Source of the DNA: Planctomycetota bacterium
Lineage (GTDB): Bacteria; Planctomycetota; Uabimicrobiia; Uabimicrobiales; Uabimicrobiaceae
Length of the DNA: 64,000 bases
NCBI GenBank assembly: GCA_029260735.1
Contig: JAJDCR010000024.1
Span: 124,001-188,000 of the forward strand
Direction: 5' to 3'
In this document: positions 26,394 through 35,215 of the stretch, in pieces
Numbering within the stretch: the stretch's first letter is position 1
Layout of the letters: every line of letters starts with the position of its first letter
Notes under the pieces: model-generated
Databases searched by the model: none
Seen by the model: only the letters and a program-made list of their open reading frames with translations
Told to the model about the DNA's origin: nothing
Translations under genes and position numbers: made by a program

Positions 26394-27651
26394 TTTCACT
26401 CTCCGTTTCAAATAAGCTTTTTTCAAATTCTCTGATAAACTTGTAATCCTGCTCTATCTGCTCTATTTTTTCGTGTGCTAATACCACTATCGCAGGTATG
26501 GAAAAATAATCTACGGTAGGTTTTAGCTTATCTCCAAGAGATTTAATCCATCTCAAATAAATGCACGACTCTAAATTTTCAATCTCGCTACTATAATGAA
26601 TGTGCTTTAGTTTTCCACTGACATAAGATGTCAGAAAAACACGCCTGGCAAAGATATTTTTATGTTTTGCGTTCTTTGTTTTAGAAAGGAATGAATCAGG
26701 GAATAAGTAGCTATCCACGGCAAGCTCGGCTGGAGTAAACCCCATTGTCTTTGAATTAACTCCAAAAGCGGCCATTCCTTGTAAACGAGCTCCTATCTCC
26801 ACTAGTCTGAGTCCATTAGATGTCATTTTTATTTCAGCATGAGAAGGGCCATAAGAAAAATGAAGAGCATCCAGAACACGATACATGTACTGGCAAAGCT
26901 GAGAAACAGTGTCACTCTCGTCTAAGGAAACATACTCGTTATAATCATAAACAAAATCTCTACCATTTAGGCTCCTTTTATGATAGCGCCATATTTCACA
27001 AATAAAGTGCTCACCACGGCAACTTACTGCATTTACGTAATACTCTTCTCCATCTAAGTAATCTTGAGCTAAAACGTATGAATTTAGGCCTCCCATTTGA
27101 TTTTTTTGGCCCATGATTTCTTCGAAGGCATGGCAAACTTCTTCTTTTTCATTGCAGGCAAAAACACAATCGCTTCCCGCACTTTCTAAAGGTTTTACGA
27201 CGATTTTGGAAAAACGATTATCCTTTTGCCAAGCAATGATTTCATCTATATTCTCTGTCTTGATTTGCTCTGTTACTGGTACCTGGGCAATGCGTAAAGT
27301 TTCAATCATTTCGTATTTATTAATGCGTGTCGTTGACGAAAGAGGATTGTTCCCCGGCAACTTGAGTTTACTTGCGATTATATCGGCTAAGATTATAGCT
27401 GTTTCTGTTCCGACAAAGACGGCCTGTATTGTCGGATAATCGCTATGGATTTGTTCCATTAGAGCATCCACATCTCCCAAATACGTGTATTCTTTAGCAA
27501 AATCGTTCTTATTATAAGTTGCCATCAGAGCCTGTGAAGCTTCTTCCATTGAGAAGACGTGAATAGTTTGGACATTCTGTGCTGATAAAATAGGAGCTAG
27601 TTGATTTCCGGAAGAAAATGCGTCTATAACAATGGCTGTCTGATTATTCAT
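26386..27651 (-). CDS. ATP-grasp carboxylate-amine ligase
   Basis: The 421-residue protein has an N-terminal Rossmann-like part (AIVIDAFSSGNQLAPIL), a central ATP-grasp region with KIVVKPLESAGSDCVFACN, and a metal-binding C-terminal part with HAEIKMTSNGLRLVEIGARL. It resembles L-amino-acid ligases of the BacD/DdaF group, which join a carboxylate to an amine through an acyl phosphate. It overlaps both neighbours (ATGAATAA with the GNAT stop, GTGAGTAA with the decarboxylase), so it is translationally coupled in the minus arm. It is a good candidate for the amide-forming enzyme of the pathway. Confidence 0.85.
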   Translation of the reverse strand: MNNQTAIVIDAFSSGNQLAPILSAQNVQTIHVFSMEEASQALMATYNKNDFAKEYTYLGDVDALMEQIHSDYPTIQAVFVGTETAIILADIIASKLKLPGNNPLSSTTRINKYEMIETLRIAQVPVTEQIKTENIDEIIAWQKDNRFSKIVVKPLESAGSDCVFACNEKEEVCHAFEEIMGQKNQMGGLNSYVLAQDYLDGEEYYVNAVSCRGEHFICEIWRYHKRSLNGRDFVYDYNEYVSLDESDTVSQLCQYMYRVLDALHFSYGPSHAEIKMTSNGLRLVEIGARLQGMAAFGVNSKTMGFTPAELAVDSYLFPDSFLSKTKNAKHKNIFARRVFLTSYVSGKLKHIHYSSEIENLESCIYLRWIKSLGDKLKPTVDYFSIPAIVVLAHEKIEQIEQDYKFIREFEKSLFETESESE

Positions 27652-28234
27652 GATATTGCCAATCTCTTTGATTTAGTGACAGAAATAGCATATCTTGCCA
27701 ACTTTCCTCTGCTGTGGAATAACTCAGTTGAGGTCGGATTCCTATTCTTTGAAAACCTAGTTTTTTTACCAAAGCCATGGAGGCTTTATTAGCAAGAGAG
27801 ATATTGGCATCTACTCCTTGTAGGCCTAATTCTTTGAAACCAAAATCAATAACCGCAGAGCAGGCTTCGTATCCCCATCCTCTACTTTTAAATCGAAGAC
27901 TAATTTTAGCCCCCAATTCTCCTCGGTTTCGGAGGACATCAAATTGCCAATATCCAATATCCCCGACTAAACTATTTTTCTCTTGTAAGTCATTTTTTGA
28001 AAATATTCCCCAACGAATGGCTGTATTAGCTCGAAACCATTGGTCTAGAACATCCAGAGTATTTTGAGTATCTTCTATTTTCTGATGAGGCTTCAAACCA
28101 TACAACTTCATTGTACTTTCTTCACGACAAAGCCCGTGGTATTCTTCTAAATGCTCTATGGTCAATGCTTGGATGATCAAGTTATCTGTTTCAATTTTAG
28201 GGGGGAGAGTAAAGGGGAATAGTCTAGGCAACAT
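27644..28234 (-). CDS. GNAT-family acyl/aminoacyl transferase
   Basis: The ATG at 28234 with AGGA upstream gives 196 residues. Motifs include PPKIETDNLIIQALTIEHL, GELGAKISLRFKSRGWGYEA (acyl-CoA loop) and NKASMALVKKLGFQRIGIR, which place it with RimJ/RimL-like GNATs. It sits between a DAO oxidase and the ATP-grasp ligase and overlaps the latter. In this setting it may acetylate a pathway intermediate, or use an aminoacyl-tRNA made by the synthetase-like enzyme, as shown for SbzC with SbzA in SB-203208 biosynthesis. Both are inference. A TTG eleven codons upstream overlaps the oxidase and is less likely. Confidence 0.8.
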   Translation of the reverse strand: MLPRLFPFTLPPKIETDNLIIQALTIEHLEEYHGLCREESTMKLYGLKPHQKIEDTQNTLDVLDQWFRANTAIRWGIFSKNDLQEKNSLVGDIGYWQFDVLRNRGELGAKISLRFKSRGWGYEACSAVIDFGFKELGLQGVDANISLANKASMALVKKLGFQRIGIRPQLSYSTAEESWQDMLFLSLNQRDWQYHE

Positions 28235-28260
28235 AAGAAATATCCTTGTAGGTACACATC

Positions 28261-29343
28261 TTAGCAAACTTCTTCAATTTTATCGGCAATTTCTCGGCCA
28301 ATCATGGGAAAAAGCATGTAACCTGTGCAAGAGAAACCGCCGGTGTACAATAAGTTTTTTATTTTAGAAGACCACAAAACATGGCCAAAACCTCTTTTGC
28401 AGTAACTTTCAATAGCACATATCCCGTCTTCTAATGCAGCATTTTTAATCCAGGTTATCCGTTTTCCTATTTGATATTTTGCCTCATTGGCTTCAATGCC
28501 ATTCACTTTTCCTGGGACAATATCTTCTGTAATATTTTGATTACTTAAATACCCTCCGATAAACGACCCCGTTGGCAAAAGATGCCCAAAGGTATTGTGG
28601 CAAAAATCGACAAAGAAAGGATGTTCGATGTCTTTTCGGTAGCGATTGAATTTGTTTAGTTGGATAACCTTAGGAAAAAACGGAGTGACCTCTCCTATAT
28701 CCTCTAAAAAACGAAATCCCCAAGAGCCCAGGCATAAAACAACAATTTTAGCACGAAGAGTTTCCCCGCTCTCTAGCTTAACTCCCTGGACTTGGTCGCC
28801 TTTGTAGATGACTTCCTTCAAAGCAGTGTTTAGCCGTACCTCGCAAGGAGAGTTTTGACAAGACCAAGAAGCTAGGTATTTAACGCTACTACTTAGACCG
28901 GTTAACCCCGCTTGAGGCTCATAGATAACCACATCATCTTCGTACCAACAAAAATTAGGAAAACGCTTTTTTCCTTCTTTCGCTTCTAGAAGTTCAAAGT
29001 CTACACCATTTTGCCTTAGTAGTTCGATGTGGGGAGCAAAGAACTCTAAATCGTGCTTTTTCAAAAAATAGAGAGAGCCTGTTTTTGTATAATGGTTATC
29101 GCCGCCAAAATGTTTTTTAAAATTACAATGAAAATCAAAATAATCATAGGCCAACTGCATCACTTCTATGTTGGAGTGAAAAACTCTCGTCAAAAAACCC
29201 CAGAGTCCAGAAGCTCCCTGTCCTAGTTGAGAGTTTTTTTCTAGCAGAAGAACTTTTAAGTTTTTATTTTGGGCCAAATAATAGAGAGCAGAAGCCCCTG
29301 TAATTCCACCGCCAACAACAATGACATCATAAGAATTGCTCAT
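28261..29343 (-). CDS. FAD-dependent oxidoreductase, DAO family
   Basis: The 360-residue protein starts with the FAD-binding YDVIVVGGGITGASALYYLA and has the DAO-family ending LYTGGFSCTGYMLFPMIGREIAD. Relatives oxidise amino acids, sarcosine or glycine with release of hydrogen peroxide. It differs from the MSOX-like enzyme of the plus arm: there is no covalent-FAD cysteine motif. The ATG overlaps the stop of the synthetase-like gene (ATGA), so it is the second gene of the minus operon. The substrate is unknown. Confidence 0.83.
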   Translation of the reverse strand: MSNSYDVIVVGGGITGASALYYLAQNKNLKVLLLEKNSQLGQGASGLWGFLTRVFHSNIEVMQLAYDYFDFHCNFKKHFGGDNHYTKTGSLYFLKKHDLEFFAPHIELLRQNGVDFELLEAKEGKKRFPNFCWYEDDVVIYEPQAGLTGLSSSVKYLASWSCQNSPCEVRLNTALKEVIYKGDQVQGVKLESGETLRAKIVVLCLGSWGFRFLEDIGEVTPFFPKVIQLNKFNRYRKDIEHPFFVDFCHNTFGHLLPTGSFIGGYLSNQNITEDIVPGKVNGIEANEAKYQIGKRITWIKNAALEDGICAIESYCKRGFGHVLWSSKIKNLLYTGGFSCTGYMLFPMIGREIADKIEEVC

Positions 29344-31268
29344 GGGCGTATCTTTTCTAAGGAATCTATAGTTTCTTGAATAAGACCAAGAGGAAAATGT
29401 TCGATAATTTTTCCTCTGGAAGACGAGTCTACCGGAGTTTTTACACTAAATGATTCGTCTAGCTCAAAGCTCTTCATTAGAGAACGACTGTAACTGGGCA
29501 TAATCGGCTGCAAAAGGGCAACGGCTCTTCTTAAAGCCAAAAGCAAAAGCGATAGGTCACTATCACTCGCGACAATGCCTGTGTAATAGTACTCATGAAT
29601 TTGCTCAAATATGTCTAGCAAAAGTTTCGCCACCTTATTGATGCGAAAATTTTTGGTGCCATAGAATGAAATAATTTCTGTACAAGAACGGTTAAAACCA
29701 TACAAAAAGCGTTCTTCTACCTCCGACATCTTTTGATCGCCATTCAAATCGAAGGGAAGCTTGTCTACAGGCATGGCATTATTGATTGTCTCTAGTAAAT
29801 GCTCCCACTCTCCCAGGTTTTCTACAAAGGTGCAGAAATGTGACATTCTAAAGTTTGTTGAGTGTAGCTCGGAGCGCATAGAGCACAGATAAAGACGCAA
29901 GGGATCGGGGTGAATCTCTTTTAGAATATCTTCTCCCCAAATAGCATGGTTCCGGCTTGTTGAGAATTTTTCTCCATCGAGATGGAGAAAGTAGTTGGTC
30001 AATAACGATTGTATGGCTACCTTATTTTGCAGAAGTACAGGAATCAATAGACCATAGAAAAAAGCGTTGTCAAAACCAAAAGCTAAATTTAATCTCAAAT
30101 GAGAAAAATCTATGTTGGGATGCTCTTCTTTCATTTTCTCGACAAGGTAAAGATAAGCGCCTGCCATCTCGCACCATTCATATATGACATTTCCTTCTTC
30201 CAAAGGAGCAGCAATTCCCCACGAAGCAGGCTGAGAAAGAGAAACTCGGGGTAATTTTGTTTCTAAATAGTCTGCATAGAAATGGCGCATGACCGCGGGC
30301 ATAGAGATCTTCTCAATAAATTTTTCCAAAAATTCGCGATGTTCTTCTAAATCGATATAGGAGCGCTCTACCTCAACATAGTCAATAGCTCCTTCCCCGA
30401 TAGTAGACTTTGCTTCACCAAGATCCCAAGCGTCATTGTAGTAACCACAATTTTCGCAGCCGTTGCCTCCGGTCTCTTCTTTGCATTTCGGACATTTTCC
30501 TGCGATAGCAGATCCGTAGAGAATTTGATTGCTTGTGGCACAGCACGGTGCTTTATACTTATCTACCTTGATGATCTTGTCATCTTTCAATTTCTGGTAA
30601 AATCGAATGATGAATTCTTTATACTCACTATTCTCTGTCGGCTTTAAAAAATAACTTATGTCGGAGCCAAAACTGGCAATGACCTGAGCAATTTTGGGAG
30701 CAAATTTTTGAATCACATCCTTCTCTGCACATTTTAGATCACGGGCTTTAGCTCCTACATAGCTTTGATAGTCATCTGTTCCCATAACATGGAAAGATTG
30801 TCTACCAATCAAAGAAGATGCTCTATGCGCTACGTCCGCTGCCAAGTAAGGCCCAGAGAGGTGCCCTAGGTGCAGTGCTCCGTTAGGGGTGGGAGGGGCA
30901 GGAATCATCATTTCGACAACACTGTCGTCTGTTACATCTGAAGTAATCGTCCAATAAACAGAGTAAAAATCTAGGTCATCAGGGCCACTATTAGTCAGTT
31001 GATGGGTATTGGCCGCTGGGATAAAAACAACATCGCCATTTTTTACTTCCCGACACTCCTCGCCTATCTGCATTTTTCCTTGTCCTGAAGTGATCAGAAA
31101 AACTTCATTTTCATGATGATTGTGGGGAGCAGTCGTTTTTCCAGGTAACACCTTACAGAGAACTAAGCCAAAGGGAACAAAGTTTTGCAAAAAATCTGGA
31201 TGGATAGAGCGGCATAAAATGCCGTAGGCCTCTTCGAGTTTTTTAGGGTCATACGACGAAACTTGCAT
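29340..31268 (-). CDS. Cupin fused to a methionyl-tRNA-synthetase-like enzyme
   Basis: Residues 1-112 form a cupin with the metal motif G43...H49-x-H51...E55...G62 and His89. Residues 118-640 form a class I synthetase of the MetRS type: HLGH at 133-136 inside PTPNGALHLGHLSGPYLAAD, a zinc knuckle (Cys242/243, CPKC 259-262, CENC 271-274), KFSTS at 434-438 in place of KMSKS, and a helical region where MetRS binds the anticodon. Aligned to E. coli MetRS, the methionine-pocket Leu13 and Tyr15 become Pro and Thr, so specificity is probably changed. It heads the minus operon. It is unlikely to be the housekeeping MetRS given the fused cupin and the pathway neighbours. It probably activates an amino acid for amide formation, with or without tRNA. 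Confidence 0.85.
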   Translation of the reverse strand: MQVSSYDPKKLEEAYGILCRSIHPDFLQNFVPFGLVLCKVLPGKTTAPHNHHENEVFLITSGQGKMQIGEECREVKNGDVVFIPAANTHQLTNSGPDDLDFYSVYWTITSDVTDDSVVEMMIPAPPTPNGALHLGHLSGPYLAADVAHRASSLIGRQSFHVMGTDDYQSYVGAKARDLKCAEKDVIQKFAPKIAQVIASFGSDISYFLKPTENSEYKEFIIRFYQKLKDDKIIKVDKYKAPCCATSNQILYGSAIAGKCPKCKEETGGNGCENCGYYNDAWDLGEAKSTIGEGAIDYVEVERSYIDLEEHREFLEKFIEKISMPAVMRHFYADYLETKLPRVSLSQPASWGIAAPLEEGNVIYEWCEMAGAYLYLVEKMKEEHPNIDFSHLRLNLAFGFDNAFFYGLLIPVLLQNKVAIQSLLTNYFLHLDGEKFSTSRNHAIWGEDILKEIHPDPLRLYLCSMRSELHSTNFRMSHFCTFVENLGEWEHLLETINNAMPVDKLPFDLNGDQKMSEVEERFLYGFNRSCTEIISFYGTKNFRINKVAKLLLDIFEQIHEYYYTGIVASDSDLSLLLLALRRAVALLQPIMPSYSRSLMKSFELDESFSVKTPVDSSSRGKIIEHFPLGLIQETIDSLEKIRP

Positions 31269-31414
31269 GGGGTTTTCTCATTTGTAGTAAGCGAAACTAA
31301 AAGGTATGTCTAAAAATCTTACTGGTCACAAATTCTTTTGTCAAAGTGTTTTTCGATAAATGGTGACTTCTTGGAGTGATTATGAGAAAAAAACGGGGAA
31401 TTTATAAAAAAAAA

Positions 31415-31447
31415 CTCTAACATCACTATTTGAACCTGATGTTAGAG
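31415..31447 (-). terminator. Rho-independent terminator of the 31.5-kb PEP-CTERM gene
   Basis: A perfect 11-bp stem CTCTAACATCA / TGATGTTAGAG with an 11-base loop is followed on the minus strand by a run of nine T. It lies 35 bp downstream of the stop at 31482 and also shields the synthetase-like operon from read-through. Confidence 0.85.
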
Positions 31448-31481
31448 ATTAACGATCCATAATAAAATTTAGAGAAATAGT

Positions 31482-32177
31482 CTACTTCTTTTTTTGACTT
31501 GCAGCCAAAACTGTCATTCCAAGAATGAAAAGCCATGCTGCGGAAGGCTCTGGAATGGTTCCCTCTACAACTGCAGCTGAAGAAGTATCAAAATTATCAA
31601 AAGCTAAACCAACATTACGATTGCCTTCTCTAAACCCTATAATGCGAATAGAAGCAATTTCATTTGTAGCGCGACTAAATGACCATGTTGTAGCTAAACG
31701 ATCCCCCGTGCCAAAGTCACCGGCAGTGAATACCACCGACTCCAGAACTGTACCTACTCCATCGCGTGCTTCCACTGTATATATCTCAGGAAATCCTGAA
31801 GTCTCACCATCTATATCCAAAATAACTCCACTAGCGGCAGCGGTTGGTGTTGCATAAGTAATAAGTAAAGGTTTAGGATTGCCAACAACTACTCCATCGT
31901 CTGTTAAAAAAAACTGTCCCACTCCTTGGTCCGAAAAAGGGCTGTCATTAGGGCCAAATGCTGTTGTTGGTCCACCTACTTGAGCGATTACAGGAGCTCC
32001 TCCTCCTTCTAAGCTAAAGGAAACTCCTGTTGTCGCCAAAAACTGGTTATCAATAGTAAGACCTTCTGTAGGGGTTCCCACATTTGGGATGTTTTCAAAG
32101 TCAATAAGGACAGCATTGACTTGTGCACTGCTAATTAATATGAAACTAACAGCGATAACTAAATATATTTTAGTCAT
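31482..32177 (-). CDS. PEP-CTERM sorted exported protein
   Basis: The 231-residue protein has a signal peptide (about 1-22), a beta-rich body (VLIDFENIPNVGTPTEGL and LAFDNFDTSS) of the kind seen in carbohydrate- or matrix-associated PEP-CTERM proteins, and a C-terminal sorting tail: IPEPSAAW, a hydrophobic helix and QKKK. Such tails are processed by exosortase and place the protein on the surface or in the extracellular matrix. It has its own terminator. No exosortase gene is in the window. The function of the body is unknown. Confidence 0.85.
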   Translation of the reverse strand: MTKIYLVIAVSFILISSAQVNAVLIDFENIPNVGTPTEGLTIDNQFLATTGVSFSLEGGGAPVIAQVGGPTTAFGPNDSPFSDQGVGQFFLTDDGVVVGNPKPLLITYATPTAAASGVILDIDGETSGFPEIYTVEARDGVGTVLESVVFTAGDFGTGDRLATTWSFSRATNEIASIRIIGFREGNRNVGLAFDNFDTSSAAVVEGTIPEPSAAWLFILGMTVLAASQKKK

Positions 32178-32290
32178 TTTTCTATCCTTTTTTTATAAGC
32201 CAGAACTACTGTTTTAACTTTATTCTCTTTCAACTATACGATTTTTTGTACTTAAAATACAATTATTTTTTTTGTTACTGTTCCAGAGTA

Positions 32291-33451
32291 CTAGCGTAAA
32301 CGAGACAAGGTATCGGCTATTTGTTCAAAGAATTTCTGAACACGTTCCTTTTCTTTTTCCGGGTTCTTAGTATGACCAATAATTTTCAGATGGTCAACGC
32401 TTTCAATTAACCCCATGTAATTCCAAACCCCCATGCGGGCCACTCCATCATAAGGAACGATAACTCCATTGTGAGGTCCTTTTTGCGAAACAACGCTGAC
32501 TAATCCATCATTCTTCCACCAGTCGCTCGCGGGAGAAACGACATCTCCTTGGTAGCTTCCTATTTTGTTGGCAATGTAATGGAAATCTTTTATCATCGCC
32601 TCTTCGGCGCATTCATAGCCTGTTTTAGCGTCTTTTACATAAGTGGCTTCGTTAACAAAGCTAAAGTAGTATAAGTTATCAAAGTTGCGAATTTTTTCAT
32701 TGAGCCTTTTTGCTCCATGAGGGTTCAAGTCATGGAAAGCTAAATCTTTTGTACTGCCCAAAGTTTTATCTACTCGCTCAAAAAATTTATCTATGCTTTC
32801 CCCTTTTTTGGGCTCTAGCTCCCATTGGTCTAGCTTAAAGTCATAAATCCCCCAGTTTGTTCCTGCGATGGCAAAAAAAGCCGCCAGGAGTTTTTGAGCA
32901 TCTCCGCCCAGCTCTTTTTTGATAACAACTCTGGTCAGAGAGCCATTGTGGGGAGTGGAAATGGAGGAGACAGACTTTACCCAAGTTTCGTCAGAACCCA
33001 CGCCAAAAAAATCTTGAGCTAAAAACTCGGTCAGCAAACGAATGGTCTGCCCTCCCATACTATGCCCCACCAGATGAATAGGGTTTTGAGCGCTCCATTC
33101 GGGGTGAAGTGCTTGGTGTTTTTTGCCAAAGCGTTTATGCCCACAGACGTTAGCATGTTCTTGTCCGTAGTCGACCTGACCGCCTTTGATTTGATAAAAA
33201 AGCTCGCAGGCTCGATCATGATTGGAAGAAATAGGTCCCACTCCAGCAGCCTCTACTCTAAATCCTTTTTTTTGCAAATGATCTTGAATATCTAAGCATT
33301 TCCCACCCCAATACTTATAACCGTCCATTTCATTGGGGCCCCAACCAGTGAGTCCATGAACAAGAATAATAGGATGATTATTTAGGTATGGTTTGCCTTG
33401 AGAGCAAAGAATGCTAGAAATGATAAATAGGCTTAGTAGTAGCTTTTTCAC
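32291..33451 (-). CDS. Secreted triacylglycerol lipase, family I.5-like
   Basis: The 386-residue protein has a signal peptide (about 1-19) and the thermophilic Bacillus/Staphylococcus lipase pattern: PIILVHGLTGWGPNEM, GPISSNHDRACELFYQIKGG, then the nucleophile elbow GHSMGGQ. DGLVSVVSQ and HLKIIGHT supply the likely Asp region and the catalytic His. It hydrolyses long-chain acylglycerols outside the cell. Family I.5 enzymes are usually from Gram-positive bacteria, so transfer is possible. It stands alone, 113 bp upstream of the PEP-CTERM gene on the same strand. Confidence 0.9.
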   Translation of the reverse strand: MKKLLLSLFIISSILCSQGKPYLNNHPIILVHGLTGWGPNEMDGYKYWGGKCLDIQDHLQKKGFRVEAAGVGPISSNHDRACELFYQIKGGQVDYGQEHANVCGHKRFGKKHQALHPEWSAQNPIHLVGHSMGGQTIRLLTEFLAQDFFGVGSDETWVKSVSSISTPHNGSLTRVVIKKELGGDAQKLLAAFFAIAGTNWGIYDFKLDQWELEPKKGESIDKFFERVDKTLGSTKDLAFHDLNPHGAKRLNEKIRNFDNLYYFSFVNEATYVKDAKTGYECAEEAMIKDFHYIANKIGSYQGDVVSPASDWWKNDGLVSVVSQKGPHNGVIVPYDGVARMGVWNYMGLIESVDHLKIIGHTKNPEKEKERVQKFFEQIADTLSRLR

Positions 33452-33790
33452 TGACTTCTCCCTTACATAATAAGCGAATAGATTTAATTTCTTTTTTTAG
33501 CCTTAGGACGTATCTTTATATCATAGTTTGAATGCTTAAGCTGGTCAATGAGAAAAAAACGAGAGAAGGTTATGAGTTTGCTTTGTGCTAATTTTTTTAT
33601 TTTTCTTTGGAAATCATAAGATAATCAGAATATACTTAATCAGTTAATGTATTGAAGAAAATCAATTTTTTTCAATACTCTTTAGTTCTTAGTTCCCTAA
33701 GAAAACTTTAGAACCTTACTAGCCGCAAATAATCTCCCTTTGTTGTTCAAAAGTCTCTATAGGATATTTGGTAAATGAAGGGAAAAAGAA
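33452..33790. other. Intergenic region between divergent lipase and PEP-CTERM genes
   Basis: This is a very AT-rich stretch. It holds a weak inverted repeat TATTGAA...TTCAATA near 33650 and presumably the two divergent promoters. I see no gene, clear terminator or mobile element. Confidence 0.5.
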
Positions 33791-34444
33791 ATGCGTTTTT
33801 TTCTAACTAATATGCTACTATCTGCTTTTTTTATACTATCTGCTTTTTTTATGTCAACGGCAAACGCTGTCCCTGTCCTCTTTAGCGATCGTGCTACTTT
33901 TGAAGCGGCCGTATCTAATTTGGAAAGAGAAGGCTTCGAGGGCAATGATGGGCCTCTTTCTCCTGACGACTTTGAATTGTTTTCTGCTGTAAAAAGCACC
34001 ACTACTGGAGGAGGAATGATCTATAGTTCTTTGGCCTCTCAAGGAACCCGCTCAATGGGTTTTCAGAGTGTCGGGCAGCCTACCTCAGCTATTATAACCT
34101 TCAGTGGTTCGATTAATGCCTTTGGGGTAGATATTTTGGACTGGGCGACAAGCTCAGGTAATGTAGCCGCAGTCAAAGATTATTTTCTTCGCATCGAAAA
34201 TAATACAGGCAGCCTAGATGAAACTTTAGCAACCACAACAACAGGTGTCACCAACCCCAATCCGCTTATATTTTTTGGAGTTATTGACTCCGTAGGTTTC
34301 AACTCTATTACAATAGAAGCAAATACCAGTTCAGACACTGTAGGGCTAGATGAACTAGTTTTTAGCAGTCCTGTTCCAGAACCAAGTGCGATGCTTTTGT
34401 TCATACTAGCCTTAATTCCCTTACTCAAAATTAGGAATTCGTAA
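33791..34444 (+). CDS. PEP-CTERM sorted exported protein
   Basis: The 217-residue protein has a signal peptide ending near FMSTANA (residue 26) with a short duplicated SAFFILSAFFM stretch, a beta-rich body with DRATFEAAVSNLEREGFEG, INAFGVDILDWA and FFGVIDSVGFNSITIEA, and the sorting tail PVPEPSAMLLFILALIPLLK ending in RNS. The body resembles PEP-CTERM proteins that also carry a surface beta-sandwich domain. Exosortase processing is predicted from the tail. The role is unknown. Confidence 0.85.
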   Translation: MRFFLTNMLLSAFFILSAFFMSTANAVPVLFSDRATFEAAVSNLEREGFEGNDGPLSPDDFELFSAVKSTTTGGGMIYSSLASQGTRSMGFQSVGQPTSAIITFSGSINAFGVDILDWATSSGNVAAVKDYFLRIENNTGSLDETLATTTTGVTNPNPLIFFGVIDSVGFNSITIEANTSSDTVGLDELVFSSPVPEPSAMLLFILALIPLLKIRNS

Positions 34445-34465
34445 AAACTTAGGCGGTGGCACGGC

Positions 34466-34927
34466 CTAAATCTCAAAGTGCCCCCCCTCATAAGACAAGG
34501 CAGACAAAGGAAAAATTTGCCCTCCTCTTTCCAAGTAGTAAAATATACGCTCGACCTCAGAACCTCTTAAGGAGAGCGATTTCATTTCTTCGAGAGTAAA
34601 CCAGTTGGCCTCTAAAGATTCCTCGTCTGGCTGCGATTTCGGAGGAGTGTTATCAATTGGCTTAGCCGTGAGAATTGCCCGAACTCTCGTCATTCCACCT
34701 CTAGGAGTATGCTCAAAGCGAATAACCCCATCGACTTCAATCTCGATACCAGCCTCTTCTAAAGTCTCTCGCTTAGCGGCGCTCAAAAAATCTTCACAAG
34801 GCTCTACTCTTCCTGCTGGCAAGTACCAGTGTTGTCCATGCTTTCGTTCATGAACGAGCAAATATTTCCCTTCTTTCCGAACAGCAACCAGAACAAAAAA
34901 ATGGGTGGGAATGGGATCTCTACTCAT
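34466..34927 (-). CDS. NUDIX hydrolase
   Basis: The 153-residue protein contains a complete Nudix box, from GRVEPCED to RETLEEAGIEIE, fitting GX5EX7REUXEEXGU. It would cleave a nucleoside diphosphate linked to another group using magnesium. The substrate cannot be read from the sequence, and the neighbours are unrelated PEP-CTERM genes. It converges with the PEP-CTERM gene at 33791. Confidence 0.9.
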   Translation of the reverse strand: MSRDPIPTHFFVLVAVRKEGKYLLVHERKHGQHWYLPAGRVEPCEDFLSAAKRETLEEAGIEIEVDGVIRFEHTPRGGMTRVRAILTAKPIDNTPPKSQPDEESLEANWFTLEEMKSLSLRGSEVERIFYYLERGGQIFPLSALSYEGGHFEI

Positions 34928-35215
34928 AATTTTAGTCCTCCTAATTCATGATTTAACTCAAATTCATCTCTATTTTAGCAAAAATTCAAAACATTAGAAT
35001 TAGGTTTTTCTCTTCTTTGAAATATTTCGAAGAGAGCTTTTTTCATCTATAAATTTTTGCTTTACCAGTTTAAGAATAACGACACTTTCTTTGAAAATCT
35101 TTATTTTCTTTGAAAATTTACGATATATCTGTTATCTTTAATACTATGTCAAATAATATTTATCTTGTTTAAGAGAATCCCCAAAATTTCTAATATCTTG
35201 AGAAAAGGCAACACC

